A stretch of 64,000 nt of DNA from Himantopus leucocephalus (Eukaryota; Chordata; Aves; Charadriiformes; Recurvirostridae). The notes beneath the pieces are model-generated. The model did not search any database and was not told where the DNA came from. It saw only the letters and a list, made by a program, of their open reading frames with translations. Shown in pieces: positions 35,448-49,117 of this stretch (the stretch's first letter is position 1; each line of letters starts with the position of its first letter). The DNA lies in the NCBI GenBank assembly GCA_003993805.1, contig RSEF01000003.1, positions 104,561,802-104,625,801 on the forward strand, in the 5' to 3' direction. The position numbers and the translations under genes were made by a program.

Positions 35448-38241
35448 CTGGAAAAAAAAAAGAAAGAAAAAAGAGAGATAACAGTTAAATGAACGACTCA
35501 GTTTTACTTTTACTGATCTTTAAAAATCAAATAACTCAAAGCATCAAGTATGTGCTTAAATGATTATTTTTTGTTGCTGTGAATAGATTATGCAAGTGAA
35601 ATTGTCAATGCTATAATTAAAATATACTTACTATAATCATATATATTCAATCATACACACATTCACTAAACTCACCAAGTATTCTTATTGTTGGTCCCCA
35701 TAATGGAAGATTTCCACAAAACAAGCATTTTAACCAGTGCATTTGAGGCTAACTCTTTTGAGTTTAAAATTATAACAATTGAATTTGTATGTCAAGATGG
35801 GCTTTTCTAATACATATTTGTGCATTTACAAAATTAGCGTTATATATTAGAAAGACAGCAAGAGTTCACCTAAATGCTGAATATCTCTCAAAAACATTTT
35901 TAGAAGACCCCTGTCCTACATTCTTCAATATATCCTGGCAAAATTCCATTGCGTATGAACTGATTTCAGGAAAATCAGTTCTCAGACAAACATATTACTC
36001 TTTGCCCCCACCTCTGCTCTCTTTGAGTATGCACACAGAGAGCCCTATAGGCATAGGATGCTAGGCAACCTATTAAATGCTAGAACCAAGGTCTAGCACA
36101 GAGTTGAACAAAGCAAAGGAGTGGACTGTGGCTGAACATACCCCTTCATGTCATGCATATAACAGGCTGCTCACTACCACCAAGTAAAAGACGTACGGTG
36201 CCCGGTGCATTGGAGCTGAGGCACTGACTTAAGCATTAAGTACTTTACAAAACCCATTCGACTTTGCAGTGCACAAGAGATGAGACTTTGAAAGACTGTT
36301 GAGGTATTCTGCTTTTTTTGGGGCAACACTGAAAATGAATCACGTTTCAAAAACCTACCTTAAATTCCTATTAAAAAAAACTAAAAGGGCTTGGGTAATT
36401 TTAACAAGCTAAATGTAAACAGGAGAATTAATGTGTGGATTCAAACACTATGCAAATTAATTTAAGATTTAGAAGAGAATTGCTTAATCATATAGATATA
36501 CCCTCTTGGTCCATCTTTTTTCTCACCCTCTGTTTTAATTTTCTCCTTCCCCCCACCTTTTTCTGGCTCTTATATGCATCCTTATCATCCTTCTTGCTTC
36601 TATTCATCATCTTTTCCTTTTTCTTGTTCTGTGTTGGCATGCACTGCAAACCAACATGTTTCTTTCCTTCTCAGAAGATGCTCGTAATCCCCACAGCAAG
36701 CAACACACACAAGATCTGCAGGTTACCATTCCATTATTCCTTCTCTATTACTAAAGAAGTATTAATGACAGCTTTTCAGAAGATCAATAATGTTGTATAT
36801 ACACTAGAATAGTGGGGAACAGCTAAACATGATTAACTAAAGGAAAACAGTGCTTAAATGACTTCTATGTGCCATGACTCCTAAGCAATTCAACGCCCAA
36901 AGCAAAATGCAAGAATCTCAGAAATATTAACACTTGATTATTTATGCATGTTCTCTACTACTTATCCATACTCACAGCAGCTACGGTTCCTCACCAAAAA
37001 GAGAAATATTTGATTTTGGCATGCGTTTCCAGTAGTACTCCTCCTTTTTACAGAGAAGCAGCAATATTCTTTTTTCATCACTATCAACTTTAAAAATTCC
37101 AACAGGCTAATTATAATGTTTTCTTAAGGACAAACTACCTTTCTCATTCTTTTGATTCAAATTCAGATAACTACATGGGCATCAGAAGCACTATTTATTT
37201 AAACCTGCATTTTAAAGAGATTTAAAAAAAGATTTCTTATACTTCTTTCTGTGCTTTTGACACAAACACAACATAACAAATGTGAGTCATGCCACTTTGC
37301 TTTGGGAAAACATACATTGATACTTCATTGCTGGAAATAAACAGTAAGGGTCATCAGGATCCTACAAACACACACAAGTGCACGCACAAACACACAGAGG
37401 TATCTGGGACAGAAATCTATCTCTGGGATATACATCCCAACCTCTTTTCAGTGACAATTCTGAATATTAAAAATATCACCTATACCTAGTAATTTGGGGT
37501 GTCTTCCTATTTTGATGCACCTTCAAGATTTTCTAATTTAGACCTCCAGAGATTAAAAAGCTGCTAAATGTTTGGGTTTGTGGGGTTTTTTGTTTGTTTG
37601 TTTTGTTTTTTAATTCTACTTAGATACCAATTAATTTGTCTTATTTCTTAAAAAGGACAAAAGAAAATCACACACTTTGGGTGATTTCATTAGATACAGG
37701 AGAAAATTGACCATAACCTATGGCAGAAACCATAGTTAGAGAAGGATGTCAGCTGTGTCTATGAGTCTATCAATAGATCATGCATTATCAGGACAAGGAT
37801 CTGATGTCATGGAGCACTGTTTGTCTGTTTTTAAAAAAAAACTAATAAATGCATTTGTAATCCTTTAAATAGCATAACATCTGGCTATCACATAGCTAAA
37901 ATATTTCATACTGAAATTCAAAGTCTGAATACTACGATAAACAGAAATCTCGCAGGACACCCCCCTAAGCTAGATGAGAAAAGCATGGTAACTTTGATTT
38001 TTTCCTCTTGAAGAGTGATTGCTGGAACAGATGAATAGTTTTCAGATGGCAAAGACTAAAGACTCAGAGAGTGTGGTTAGAGTTTACATCTCTGCAAAAC
38101 TGGTCTTTGCCAAGACTGAGAACTAAAAGTACCCGAACTGTCACAGTAGACTTATTTCTTGACCTGGTCTGTATCCCAGAATCCTTGAATAACCCTTTAC
38201 CATACAGCTAAGCAAGAAGAACACATTTCTCTATTAAATAC
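35448..38241 (-). other. KIDINS220: KIDINS220 intron (2.8 kb)
   Basis: AT-rich intron between the exon ending NLSWQ and the last exon. It contains a CA-rich stretch near 37365-37400 and T-rich runs. Mammalian KIDINS220 is alternatively spliced near its 3' end, but I did not recognise an extra exon here. Confidence 0.8.
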
Positions 38242-38490
38242 CTGCCAACTTAAGTTACTATGGCGTGGAGGAGCTTCATCAAGACCAATTGTGTTGAGTT
38301 CTTCAAAGCTGAAGTTAAGTGTGTAGGGAGCTTGACCAGAAAGACCTGTAAGCTCAGTGTGAGGCAACTCAGTGTTATGCCCAGGACGACGAGTAAGTTC
38401 ACTATGAGGAATCGCACTGGTAACATGCTCGGTTGTTCCACGAGGATCTTCCTGAACAGCCTGGTTTTCTGAATTTCTCATTTCAAGGAT
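38242..38490 (-). CDS. KIDINS220: KIDINS220 exon: end of SAM-like domain and linker
   Basis: 83 codons, phase 0 at both ends. It starts ILEMRNSENQ (human LEMRNAE) and ends RHSNLSWQ with donor CAG|gtattt. The conserved block APYTLNFSFEELNTIGLDE matches human almost exactly. Between them is a less conserved linker with HNTELPHTELTGLSGQ, where this species has about three more residues than human. The first residues finish the SAM-like domain. The acceptor is tgtgttaag. Confidence 0.95.
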
Positions 38491-39641
38491 CTTAACACAC
38501 AAAAAGAGACAGTGTAAACGTAATTATATAAATAGAAGTTCTCAAAATTGTTAAAGAAGAATTCTATTAAAAATAGGAACACAGAATTCACAGCTGCAAA
38601 AAGTGTGGTTGCGTACGTGGTTGTGACCATGGAAAAGTATGAAGAAAAACCTTTTCATAGATATAATGCATTTGTTGTCTTTACTGCAAATCGCATTTTA
38701 GTATTTAAGATTTTTTTTGTATTTACAAATTATTCTTATTACTGCTCAAACCCTTAGAAGAACTCATATGCCACAAAACACTAAAGTTCTTGTAAAACTA
38801 GAGAAGCGATAAATCACAGATTTAAAAGCAAAATCACACACATTTTATAGCTTAATCAACCTGAATCTAACAATAAATCTCATCTTGTAATTCTCAGTGT
38901 TTTCAAGACTGATTTAGCAGTTGAGAGACATACTGTTATTTTCAGAAAGAAAACTGGAAATATACAAAAAATACTTAAGAGAAAACACAGTTCTCTGTGA
39001 TGCATAACCCTCACTGTAAAACTGTCATTTACTCTCAAACTGGGAGGAGGGAAATGGGGGAAATTAGATATCTATATATATGCTTCGATAATAGTATGCA
39101 ATGCAGAATTCTCACATTATACAAGTATGTGTCAATTGAATATTGTGCATTTATCTCATTGGCTTGATTTTTAGCTTAAGTTTCCTTAAAGATTATGCTT
39201 ATGCAATTGTGTGCCATGCATCTCTTAACAGCCTGGCTGTCCACTTCCTTGCACTAATATACTTTGAACTCTCTGACTTACTTTTAACAGAAGGACAGAG
39301 GCTTCAAAGAGAATTAAGTTCTGACAATTTCATTAAAATAGGCAAATTTAAAAAGGGAAAAGGGAACCCATACAGGATAAACAGATCTTACAAAAAGAGG
39401 AGGCAAAACTTCAGAGTTCAGAGTCAATTAAGATGCAAATCCATAGCCAACCAGTTCTTCATTAAAGTGCTCAAGACAAAAAGACAAAGTAACAAAACAA
39501 TAAACGCATTCATGTTTTAAGACTATACTTATCATCTTACAGATGAAGATAACAAGAAAGCAACAGGAAAGAAAACAAGATAAGGTTCATAATGAAAAAG
39601 AATAATTTATGATGACCTGAATACCGAAGAGAAAGTCTTAC
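38491..39641 (-). other. KIDINS220: KIDINS220 intron (1.15 kb)
   Basis: AT-rich intron with donor ATG|gtaaga and acceptor tgtgttaag. No other feature is recognised. Confidence 0.85.
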
Positions 39642-39740
39642 CATGCTCCTGAACAGGTGCCAGTCACCAAAATTCATATTCATTTCTTTTTTCAGTTCAT
39701 CAATGTTGCACTGAGCCAAGACACGGCCATTTATATTTGC
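39642..39740 (-). CDS. KIDINS220: KIDINS220 exon: core of SAM-like domain
   Basis: 33 codons, phase 0 at both ends: [20 protein letters not shown], then [13 protein letters not shown]. Apart from the last residue this is the same as human (FRSTV there, FRSM/I across the junction here). NGRVLA and the [16 protein letters not shown] segment are typical of the C-terminal helices of a SAM fold, which mediates protein interaction. Confidence 0.96.
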
Positions 39741-41508
39741 CTAAAACAATAAAACTAAATAATGTAAATTGCCGATATAAGACTTACGGTGTGGCAGTAA
39801 CAGACTAAAAAGGTAATTAAAATTGGATATATTGATGGGGAATACTAGTGAAATTCCCCAACATCACTCTTAAGTCCAATCCTATATAATAAATGTGTTT
39901 TTATAAAAGACTATTGATGATTGCTGATAGACAAGAACCTACATGTCATGAAAAAAATGAAAATATTAAACCCATCAAAAATGTGTATATGAAAGGCATT
40001 ATTAGTGTGTTCTACAAACAGACGTTAGGCAACAACACATCAGTGGTAGAAAATTTCACAGACAGTAAACCACATTCATCTGCCTACATTTCTCAGACTC
40101 AGAACACAAACGGACTGCAGCTGCCCAAGTATCTGAAGATAAACAACTAAGTCCCAGGCATCATCTGACCCCCGACTTGAGGCATGTAAGATCGAGTATT
40201 ACCTCCATCAAGTTCCCCCCCCTACATAAATACAGGCTTACATTCCCTCCATCATCAGAAATACCTGGGGATAGAAGACTAGGCTTCTTTCTTATTTTCA
40301 TCATCATTCAGAGATCAACAGAGAAGTGCCTAAACACTATCTACACTACAGGAGGGTGATTCCTTATATTAGGCATGTTTATATAGCGCTTAACTTCCAA
40401 TGGCACCAAATTCAACATAGAACCATTTTCATTACATAACAACGAGCGGTATTTCTGTTTATACTATGTATCAGTGGATGGACAGAATGTAAAAGAGGAA
40501 CCATGTCATAGGAGAGTAGCCACAAAATGGAAGACTCAAATTGAGAGCTCTGCTTAGTCGGAGGGATCTCAGTGGGTTTGGTCCCATATCCCAGCAGATG
40601 GTCTTAATCAAACCAGGAAAAAGACCAGGCTGAGCCACTTTCGTTCTTCCTTTGTACATGATATCACTTGCAGTAAGAAATGCAAGAATATAAATAAGAG
40701 GAATCTCATTAAAGATAACTGATGAGCACATTCTTTTAGCACTCGAGCCACTGAAGCAACTGGAATTTTTTGCAGCTAGACTTAACGAGCTGCAATCTGA
40801 CATCCTACTTCTTGTTTTAAGCAACATCGCTGAAGCTTCCTATGATAAACCTGTTTCTCAATCCTTGAATCAACGCCATCCCTGTATATTTTAGGATTTG
40901 ATAGGCATTGGGACAAAGTGAGTTCAGCAAAACCATTCACTAATCACAACCTTCATATTTTTCCCTTCTTTCTTTGTAGAAGAAGCACACAGAACGGTGG
41001 GAAAAAGTAATAAAGACAAAAATGATTCTGTGCTAATGTCTCAGAGAAAAGAGCAGTACCAGAAAAATGTATAGATGTGGAATGTAATAAGAGAGAAATG
41101 GAACCATGTTCACCACCCATTTACAACAGAAGAGATGTGTCAATTTCTCAGGGAAAAAAAAGGGGGGGATGTTACTACCTAGATAGAGAACACACTTGCA
41201 ACCCTATTTATCTACATGTCAATGGTGAAAACATTTTTCTTGCATCTTTTCTCAAAATAACCAGTCTCATCAGCATTTGTATTTCTGAGTCTGTTTTTCC
41301 TTTTTGAGAGAGAGCATTTTCTCTGAAAAATATATGCTTTTATTAAAATATCCTCCAAACTGAGCACACATAGAAGTTAGGATGTTGTTTTGACATTTGA
41401 TGTGTTTCCATAAATATTTTCAAGAAAAGAGGCAACTAAATATTTCCTTTTTTTCTTGTGTATCTCCATGTTTAGGTACTAAATACATTAATGAAGTTCA
41501 GCTGATAC
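39741..41508 (-). other. KIDINS220: KIDINS220 intron (1.8 kb)
   Basis: AT-rich intron with donor AAG|gtatca and acceptor attgttttag. The open frames at 39893-40150 (+) and 40471-40827 (-) have no recognisable domain and are taken as chance. Confidence 0.8.
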
Positions 41509-41655
41509 CTTTCTTATAGTTGCAGAATACTGAGGTAGCATGCTCTGCTCCAGACCATCTATCTGCTTTAGCTTCTCACACACAGCTTCCACACTCATTG
41601 TGCTCAGAGACACATGTGATACTCCTGCAGTCGATCCTGTGCCTGCTCCTGCTGC
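41509..41655 (-). CDS. KIDINS220: KIDINS220 exon: variable linker and start of SAM-like domain
   Basis: 49 codons, phase 0 at both ends, acceptor ttcttacag. The second half, VEAVCEKLKQIDGLEQSMLP, matches human VDAVCEKLKQIEGLDQSMLP and opens the SAM-like domain. The first half, AAGAGTGSTAGVSHVSLSTM, is unrelated in wording to the human linker (SGPAPGPVVLLNSLN) and low-complexity. The frame runs on without a stop upstream of the acceptor for only a short distance, and the phase agreement fixes the boundary. Confidence 0.94.
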
Positions 41656-42022
41656 CTGTAAGAAGTGAGAAAATGTGCACATAAGATTTGTTCAAATACT
41701 CAGTACACTCAGTGTTTCACAATATACACTAACACAAATCAAATGTGTTCCACTACATTTTAAAATTAAGAGATGAGAATAAGAATGCACAGGCATGTTT
41801 AAATACTATCAGAACATCTATACATTGGGAAACATTTATTATAGGTATTTATACGAGAAAAACCTCAGCATCTTGAGTCCTGCCTATGTGAGAAAACAAC
41901 TCTCAAATGATGTTATTTAAGAAAAGCTACATAAAAATCAGAAATATTAAGGGTTAATTAACTTCAAATGCACCTTTACTCAGTTTCCCCCTGNCACAGG
42001 CAAATATTATGAGGAAGGTGAA

Positions 42023-42058
<36 letters not shown>

Positions 42059-45000
42059 ATGCAGCCACAACTCAGATTTTCCTGTCTTAAAAACTCCTGG
42101 TTTAGTATCAGACAAAGATGACCTAAAACATAACTCCTCAGTTAATTGGATTCATTGGGTAATTTTAGCAACACATGTCCGTTTTCCACAAGTTCCTTCT
42201 GTTCCATTTATGCAAGATCAGCCAAGGGGCTGTGTACCACAGTACAGAGATACAGAGCAGCACTGCCACTGCCCTCCAAGATACTATGAGGATGCTTCAT
42301 ATATCCCAAACTTCGGCAAAATTTAGGTAGAAATTATTCACAACTCGGATCTGTAACACTGAAGTTGTCCTGGTAATGTTGCAGCTTCTGGGAATTTCAA
42401 GGAAAGCATGGAAAAACATAACAAATGCATCTGCAGGTAGTCAGGATACCAGGACAGTATATTCTCAAAAAACCCTCACATTCTCCCTGGATGGGGACTT
42501 GTGCATTAAGTAGGAGCAAAGTGCAAAGTTCTGAACAGTTAGGCTAGTGATTCCAAATTCCTAGAAGCAAAATCAGAACCAGTTCTATCAGCTATGATAT
42601 ACTTGTATGCCCTTCTCCTGGGAGGGAGGTTGCACCTTTCCCTTTTTCTGAATGTGAAGTTTTGGTTTCAGCACCGTAGACAATGCACCATACAAAGCTC
42701 ATTTTGGGAGGATGCAAAAGAGCTTCTAAAGCTTCAGAGCACATCATCACATGCGTAAACCCTGGGATGTAAAAGCGCACTTAGACTATCCAGACTTCAG
42801 TTAATCAAGTTTGACTATATTTCTCAAATTACGAAGACTGGTTTTATAGTCACAATACCTTTTTTACATTTTTATTTTATTACTTCAGAGTTATTTATCT
42901 TTCCGAATTAATATAAACTAATAGATCCAAATATATTGCTTATGAAAACCAAGGATTATCACACAGAAGGGCATTAACCATATCTGAATCATCTAAACCA
43001 GGATATTTAAGAAGAATTTATTCAACTATTAATTCCAAGGCAGCAATCCAAAATCCAGAGTCTACTATCATTTAACCTCACAGTTATTCCTAACTTGTTA
43101 TGAGAGATATTCTGATCTGGGGAGGCAGGCACACTCCCCATCTTAGCTACTCTGAGTTTTACAGTTTAGATGCTATTACATGTAATTCCCATTAAGTTTT
43201 CTGCCAGATGTGCTTGAAATGGACTTAAAACTGGCAAACTAACAACTTTACTCAAGAACAGTATCGGAGGTTGCGGGTAATCTAAGCCTAGCAGTTCACA
43301 CACTTGCCTGAAATCAGAGCTGGGGCACTAATCTTTGTTCCTTTGACCATTTATATTTTTTTATGTGATGTCAGCTGGACATTAAACAACAAAATATATA
43401 CCCCATTTTCTGGGTAGGTAGTCTACCTACATTATTGCATAAAAATTAAGCATTATAATGCCACCACAGCCTAGGCACCTAACTTGGGGGCTTGGTACTC
43501 CTTCTGAGGACAAGACAGTTACTTTTCAGATTCTGCAACGTCTCCCTAATTAGGTGCCTAGAATACTTAATTAGTTATCACATTAGGCATCTAAAGGAGG
43601 AAATTTAGGTCTTCATTTCGTCTGTTTTTTAGCACAGCTAAAATCTTTATGACGTTATGGATATAAGCCAACCATCAAATTGATGAAGATGACAGGAAGA
43701 AGCTTCATCTGTAAACTATTTATTATATACTTCTTTTATGTGCATCTCTTATGTTTCCTCTTTAAAAAAATCCCTTTAAGTTTTTCTTCAGAATACCAGT
43801 TTTGTCTGTTATTTCCCCATAAACACACTATTTACTATTGGTATGAGACAGATAATACATCAGTAAAGAAAAGGTATTAAGTTAATTCAAATCTTAATTA
43901 TTTTTTGAAAGAAAGCTTATCAATTAAAATAAACTGTTATAGCCAAAATTACACTGCGGCACTACTAAAATAAATGATCCTTAAGCAACGTGTGTAAGCA
44001 ATTGCCTTTGTTCTCTGAATCTATTAAATACAATATCTATCATTTATCTACAAATAAATGAAGAAAAGTTTTAAACACGTCTAATTTAACAGTTCTCCTT
44101 CAGATCAAAATATTTTTTTAACAATCAAGAACAAGTCATTCTTTCTGCATGCATTAAGGGTTAGTTTAGAAACTCTTCTTTCCACGTATAAAAAAAAATA
44201 TGGAAAAGCGCTAAAATATTTAGACTATTTTTGTTAAAGTGTGAACTGTTTGAAATAGATGCACATTAATCCAAATCGTTCTTTATAAAAAGCACCCTCT
44301 GAAGAATAAGTAATGTAATAGCTTTAGGGATACTGTCATCATGTAAGTGAATTAAAACTGTACTTAAACTGACACATTTTTCAGCCTTAGTGGTTTTGTT
44401 AGAGATGCTTAGAGAACATTAGTCTGAAAAGTATTTGCCATGCAAAAGCTAAAAGCAGCTTGTCAAAACAAACCTCAAGGCTAGTAATGAGCATTAGTTT
44501 ACAGAGAGCCCAGCATGAAGCGCCAGTATGATAGCTTCTGAAATGACTCTGAAAGAAGGGAATGATAATTCACAGAAAGTGGCTGTACCTGTCTGTTTTT
44601 GTTTAACCCAGACTTACAGGGCTTTGAGAAAAAGACAAAACAGAATGAAAAGAAACAACAGCTTAAAGCAACATCAGAAAGGTTGAACATACAGATGACA
44701 TGCTTTGAAGTAAACAGAGAAAATCTGTGTTAGGACAGAAACTGGATATTTTCATAATGCGATGAAACTTTTAAGATAGACCTTCAGAACATACGCTTAG
44801 TATATGCTATACAAATATTATTTTCCAATTAACAGACTACTCCATTTTGCATTTGTAAAAAAGCGACACACTGTATTTTGTTTGCATGAAGTTTTACATT
44901 ATGTTTCTGATGGAAAATCCTGCTTTTTAACCATTCTCCTGCCATTTCAAGATCACATTGTACCACCAATGTATCTCAAATAACTCTGAAATCTTCTAAG

Positions 45001-48000
45001 CACACACACCCTGCCCCCCCCGCGAAGCAAACCACCCCCCCCACCCCAAACTGAAAAAGTACTTCTTTTAAGAACAAGTATTCAAAGCTAAAAACACTAC
45101 ATAAAAGCACCTGGAAAATCTAGATAAGAAAACTCCCATGCCACACTTTCACTCATGCTCAAACTTTTGAAAAGCACTTCCAGTTTCTTAATGAGTCTTG
45201 TATGTTTATCTACACTACATGCTCTGGGCCATGTTAGTTCTCATTCAAAGCACACATACTACAACTTAAGGTATTATATATTCAATACAGTACAAAAAAT
45301 GTATTTAAACAAAGTAATTATACTGCAAGAAGCTGCATCCTAGTAAGTCACAATTAACAATGCAAACTAAAGCACACGATTAAATTCAGGACAGATAACC
45401 ACTGCTAATGCTAGTTTGATTTCTAACATAATAGGGGATACTATGAACAGGTATTGGTAACACTACAATCTAACAATAAACTCTTCAGAAGAGCAATCTA
45501 GAATTTTTTGCAGTTCCTGTGAGAAATAACCATTATTATTGTAAAGTCAGCAGAAATGCATGTTTGCCTCCATCACAGATGTGCAAAGGCTTGACATCTT
45601 AACTCAAGTCTATTTTCATTAGTGATCTCAGCTGATACCCTAAAATTTGCAACACCCATTCAGGTTGATACAACTACATGGTACCAGATGGCACTGGTAA
45701 ACTTACTGGTCTGACATCTATGTTTTGATCCAACATCTATGTTGGGATCCATTCACTAAAGAACAGCAAATTACAGCCTGAGATAGACAAGTTTCATCAT
45801 CAGCAACAGAATTCAAATATAGAAGGTGGCAGAAGTCAAATTATTGACACAGGATGGCTGCTCTCAAAATATTCCTGATTTCCACCAAGCTAACCTAGAC
45901 TTACACTGTTACAAGACTAATGATTACAATCTGAAATTTCAGAACTCGGTCAACTCTAAAGTCAGACTAACAACAACGGCAGGGTCTTAACTAGACCGCG
46001 TAACATCAACAAAGCTCTGCCAACTCAGGCAATGAGTAGCAATGATGATCTGTGTAAAAAAAAAAAATTGATACTCCTGAAAAAACAAGTTTTGCCCTGT
46101 AAGACTTAAAACATTCAAAACAATGATTATTCTCTATGGCGCACAGCAGTAAAATTGCAACATTTGGCTCCTTGTCAGATTTGCATGAAAGACATTATTG
46201 GTTCTATACGCTCCTCTCATTTTCAATCATCAAACCAATTACACATCTTGGTGTTCATTAACTACTCTGTACAGTTTTTTTTAGTTTATTTCATTACTTT
46301 GCATGTACCAATCCATTTAATAAGTAAAACCTGTACCATTTATATAGTGGCAATGACCCATCAATAAGAGCTACCTAAATAGCTGGATGAAATAATTGCA
46401 CCCATCACCTTTGGATAATTGCTGTACCTAAAACAACTATAATAACGTTTCCTTTCAAAGACATTTCAGTAAAGTCTACAAAAGAAGCTTTTTTAGAATA
46501 CATGAAACCCTGACGAGGCATCCTGTCAGGCACACAGAATACCATACCCTGACTAACAACATTCTCGTAAACTACCCAATAGACTTTAAAAAATGCAAAA
46601 TTTTAGATTTACACTGTAGGTTAAATACTGCTAAGTCTTAGAGAAGTGTATGATCTGATGTGCTGTACTACACAGATTTACAGTAGTATAAATTAAACTC
46701 AAAAATAGATTTAATAAAATCCTCCATTATCATTATTTCAAACAAAGTTTCTTTTTAATGTTCTAACTCCTGTATTTTCTTACCTACAGCCAACAGACTA
46801 CATAACTTGCATGAGTCATTTAAATTGCTGCTTGAAACTGGAGCCTACGTGTGCTTAAGATACCACACAGAGCAGCAAGCAGAAGAGTACAGGGTCTGCT
46901 GCTGGAGCTGATTTACTACTGTTCCCTAAGAGTAAATCCCACTCTTCTGGTCCTGTGTCCCTTCTCACACTCTCGGATACACACATACTTGAGCCATCAC
47001 TCTACTACTTTCTCAAAAGTCTTTACTTTTTCTCCTTGCACTGACAAGCTGCAAAGGAGCGGGAAGAGAATGGGATACTGAGATATGGAATCAAACATAG
47101 GGAAGGCATCAGCATCTCCAAAAATATACTACCAGAAAAACTTACCCCAAAGTCATCCCTTCACACAAGGTAGGTAATGACCTGGAAGAGAGAACTTTAG
47201 GGTACATTTTCCATTGCACCGCCCATACATGGGTGCTCAGTGATGGTTATGTGCAGTTAAATACAGTTCTGGAGTTTGGGGTGGTGGTGTTTTTTTTTTT
47301 CATTGCACAACAATGTAAAAAGACGTTTTTGCTATGATTAACTAGAAGCAAAAAATAACCGAGATCAAACTATAACTGCTGCCAGCAACTATCGGCAGCA
47401 AGTATTAAGAGAATTATGACAATCATATTAACCTCTTTGCTTTGGTAGTAAATTGTGATTTTCCATCAATTCTCACAGTTAAAACAGATACCTGTAAAGA
47501 TGACATCTTTGTGTGAATACTTAAGATAAAACAAGTTATGGAGAAGGTAGATGTTAGCATTTTGACTCAAGAATAAGCTTATGATCAGCAATTATTATTT
47601 TTTTTTTAATTCCATGAACAGTCGCTTTATACTGTATTAACTGCAATAGTTTTATGCCACCAACTAAAGAAGTTACGGTTCAGATGAGAGAGCTAGCTGA
47701 AGCAGGAAAAACACAGTTCGTTCTAAAATCTAAGCACTGAATGACCAGCTGTCATTCTTCACTCTGTTTAGCTACCACAACACTATTTTTACTGAAAGCT
47801 CACCATAGCTACTGAGAAAGGTAAGGGGAAAACTACAGGGAAAAATATAATACATCTTATAAGTGAAATATTAGCTCTTAAATTCATTCACAAACTACAT
47901 TAGTTTTCAACTACTCTATTTGCCCACCAAAGCCACTGATGCAGTGTTAGTGAACTGCAGTTATGATTAATGCAGACTCATTACTGCTGAAAAAGCAATG

Positions 48001-48039
48001 AGATGCTAAAATTTCCACACCACATGACTACTCATTTAC
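41656..48039 (-). other. KIDINS220: KIDINS220 intron (6.4 kb)
   Basis: AT-rich intron holding a 27-nt T run (42026-42052), a single N at 41994 and a C-rich tract near 45013-45050. Open frames of 60-76 codons on both strands look like noise. The donor is ATG|gtaaat. No extra exon is recognised. Confidence 0.75.
42026..42052 (+). repeat. Poly(T) run, 27 nt
   Basis: The longest homopolymer in the window, in a KIDINS220 intron close to a single N at 41994. On the - (transcribed) strand it is poly(A), which could be the tail of a degraded retroposed sequence or simple slippage. Confidence 0.95.
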
Positions 48040-48096
48040 CATTGAGGGGTCTGTGGGTGAAGGAAGCCCCTCATCAGCATCCTCCTTGATAACATC
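48040..48096 (-). CDS. KIDINS220: KIDINS220 small exon (19 codons)
   Basis: DVIKEDADEGLPSPTDPSM, phase 0 at both ends, corresponding to human EVIKEDAAEGLSSPTDSS. Acceptor ttgttgttag|GAT, donor ATG|gtaaat. Being a short multiple of three, it could be skipped without breaking the frame, so it is a natural candidate for alternative splicing. It carries SP and TP phosphorylation-type sites. Confidence 0.92.
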
Positions 48097-49006
48097 CTAA
48101 CAACAACAAAATATTATGGTTTGGGTAAAATGATCAAGGGCTCAACAAAAAATATGAAGTCAACAGTGAATGAGAATGAGCTTGTAATAATACATAATTC
48201 ACCAGAAACACACTTGTTTTCCTTAAGCGATTAAAGATTTTACCACCTTTTAATAGCTTTGCTCATTGTATCAATATCCTAGAAACAAACTGATTGGTAA
48301 GTGACGCTTTTACTTTTTTAGCTTTCCTTAGTTCTTAATTCCATCTGAACAGCCATCTGTCAGTAAAATAAATTGTTAAATAGGAATCTTATTATTCTAT
48401 AGGAAATAAGAAAACTCCTTTTCAATAGGTAAATAACGTTGAATGATACAAACTTACAAAACCAAGCTATAACTGATGCATACTTAAAATAAAATGTATT
48501 TTGTTTTACTTATGTATTTAAAACATTCCTTTTAACTTTTTACTTTGGCCTTCCAATTTCTAGTATTCTCTACAGTGTTAAAGAATGTAATTTTATCTTA
48601 TAAAATCTGAATATAAATTTACAAGTTGCACCCTTTTCTTACAATATTACACTATATAAATTTCTTTACTGTAGTACAGCTGGCATTTTCATTAAAATAT
48701 TTTCCTGCCAATATTACAGGTCATACTCCTCCAATCATGATACCTGGATATTAGAATTGGTTTTCCTCTCTAAGTAATTTCTAAAGTTAAAACAAAATAC
48801 ATTTTACGTTACATGTTAATAACACCATTGCTTAAAATATTTGTATGAGGGCTGCTATGGGGAAAATTAACTCCATCTCAGCCAGACCCAATATAAATAT
48901 AGAGCTTGTACTTGTCTAAGTGAATCACCATTAATAACCTTCATTTTCAATACTCACTATATTTATTGTCTAGGTTAGTATTTGAATTATCCTTCAAAAT
49001 ACTTAC
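48097..49006 (-). other. KIDINS220: KIDINS220 intron (0.9 kb)
   Basis: AT-rich intron with donor CTA|gtaagt and acceptor ttgttgttag. Nothing else is recognised. Confidence 0.85.
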
Positions 49007-49117
49007 TAGGCCATTGTTCTGATCTCTGGACAAACTCGTTTTTAGAGGTGGACGTGAGATGAGATGAGAACTGCCAGGGTAATACCTTGGCATGTAAAGA
49101 TATGGGGCAAAGAATGG
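49007..49117 (-). CDS. KIDINS220: KIDINS220 exon: aromatic/proline segment
   Basis: 37 codons, phase 0 at both ends: PFFAPYLYMPRYYPGSSHLI, then SRPPLKTSLSRDQNNGL. Human has PFFAPYLYTPRYYPGGSQHLI, so this copy is one residue shorter at SSHLI. The segment continues the proline- and tyrosine-rich region that in mammals provides docking for CrkL-type adaptors (my recollection, not visible here). Acceptor tttccatag after a pyrimidine run, donor gtaagt. Confidence 0.95.
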
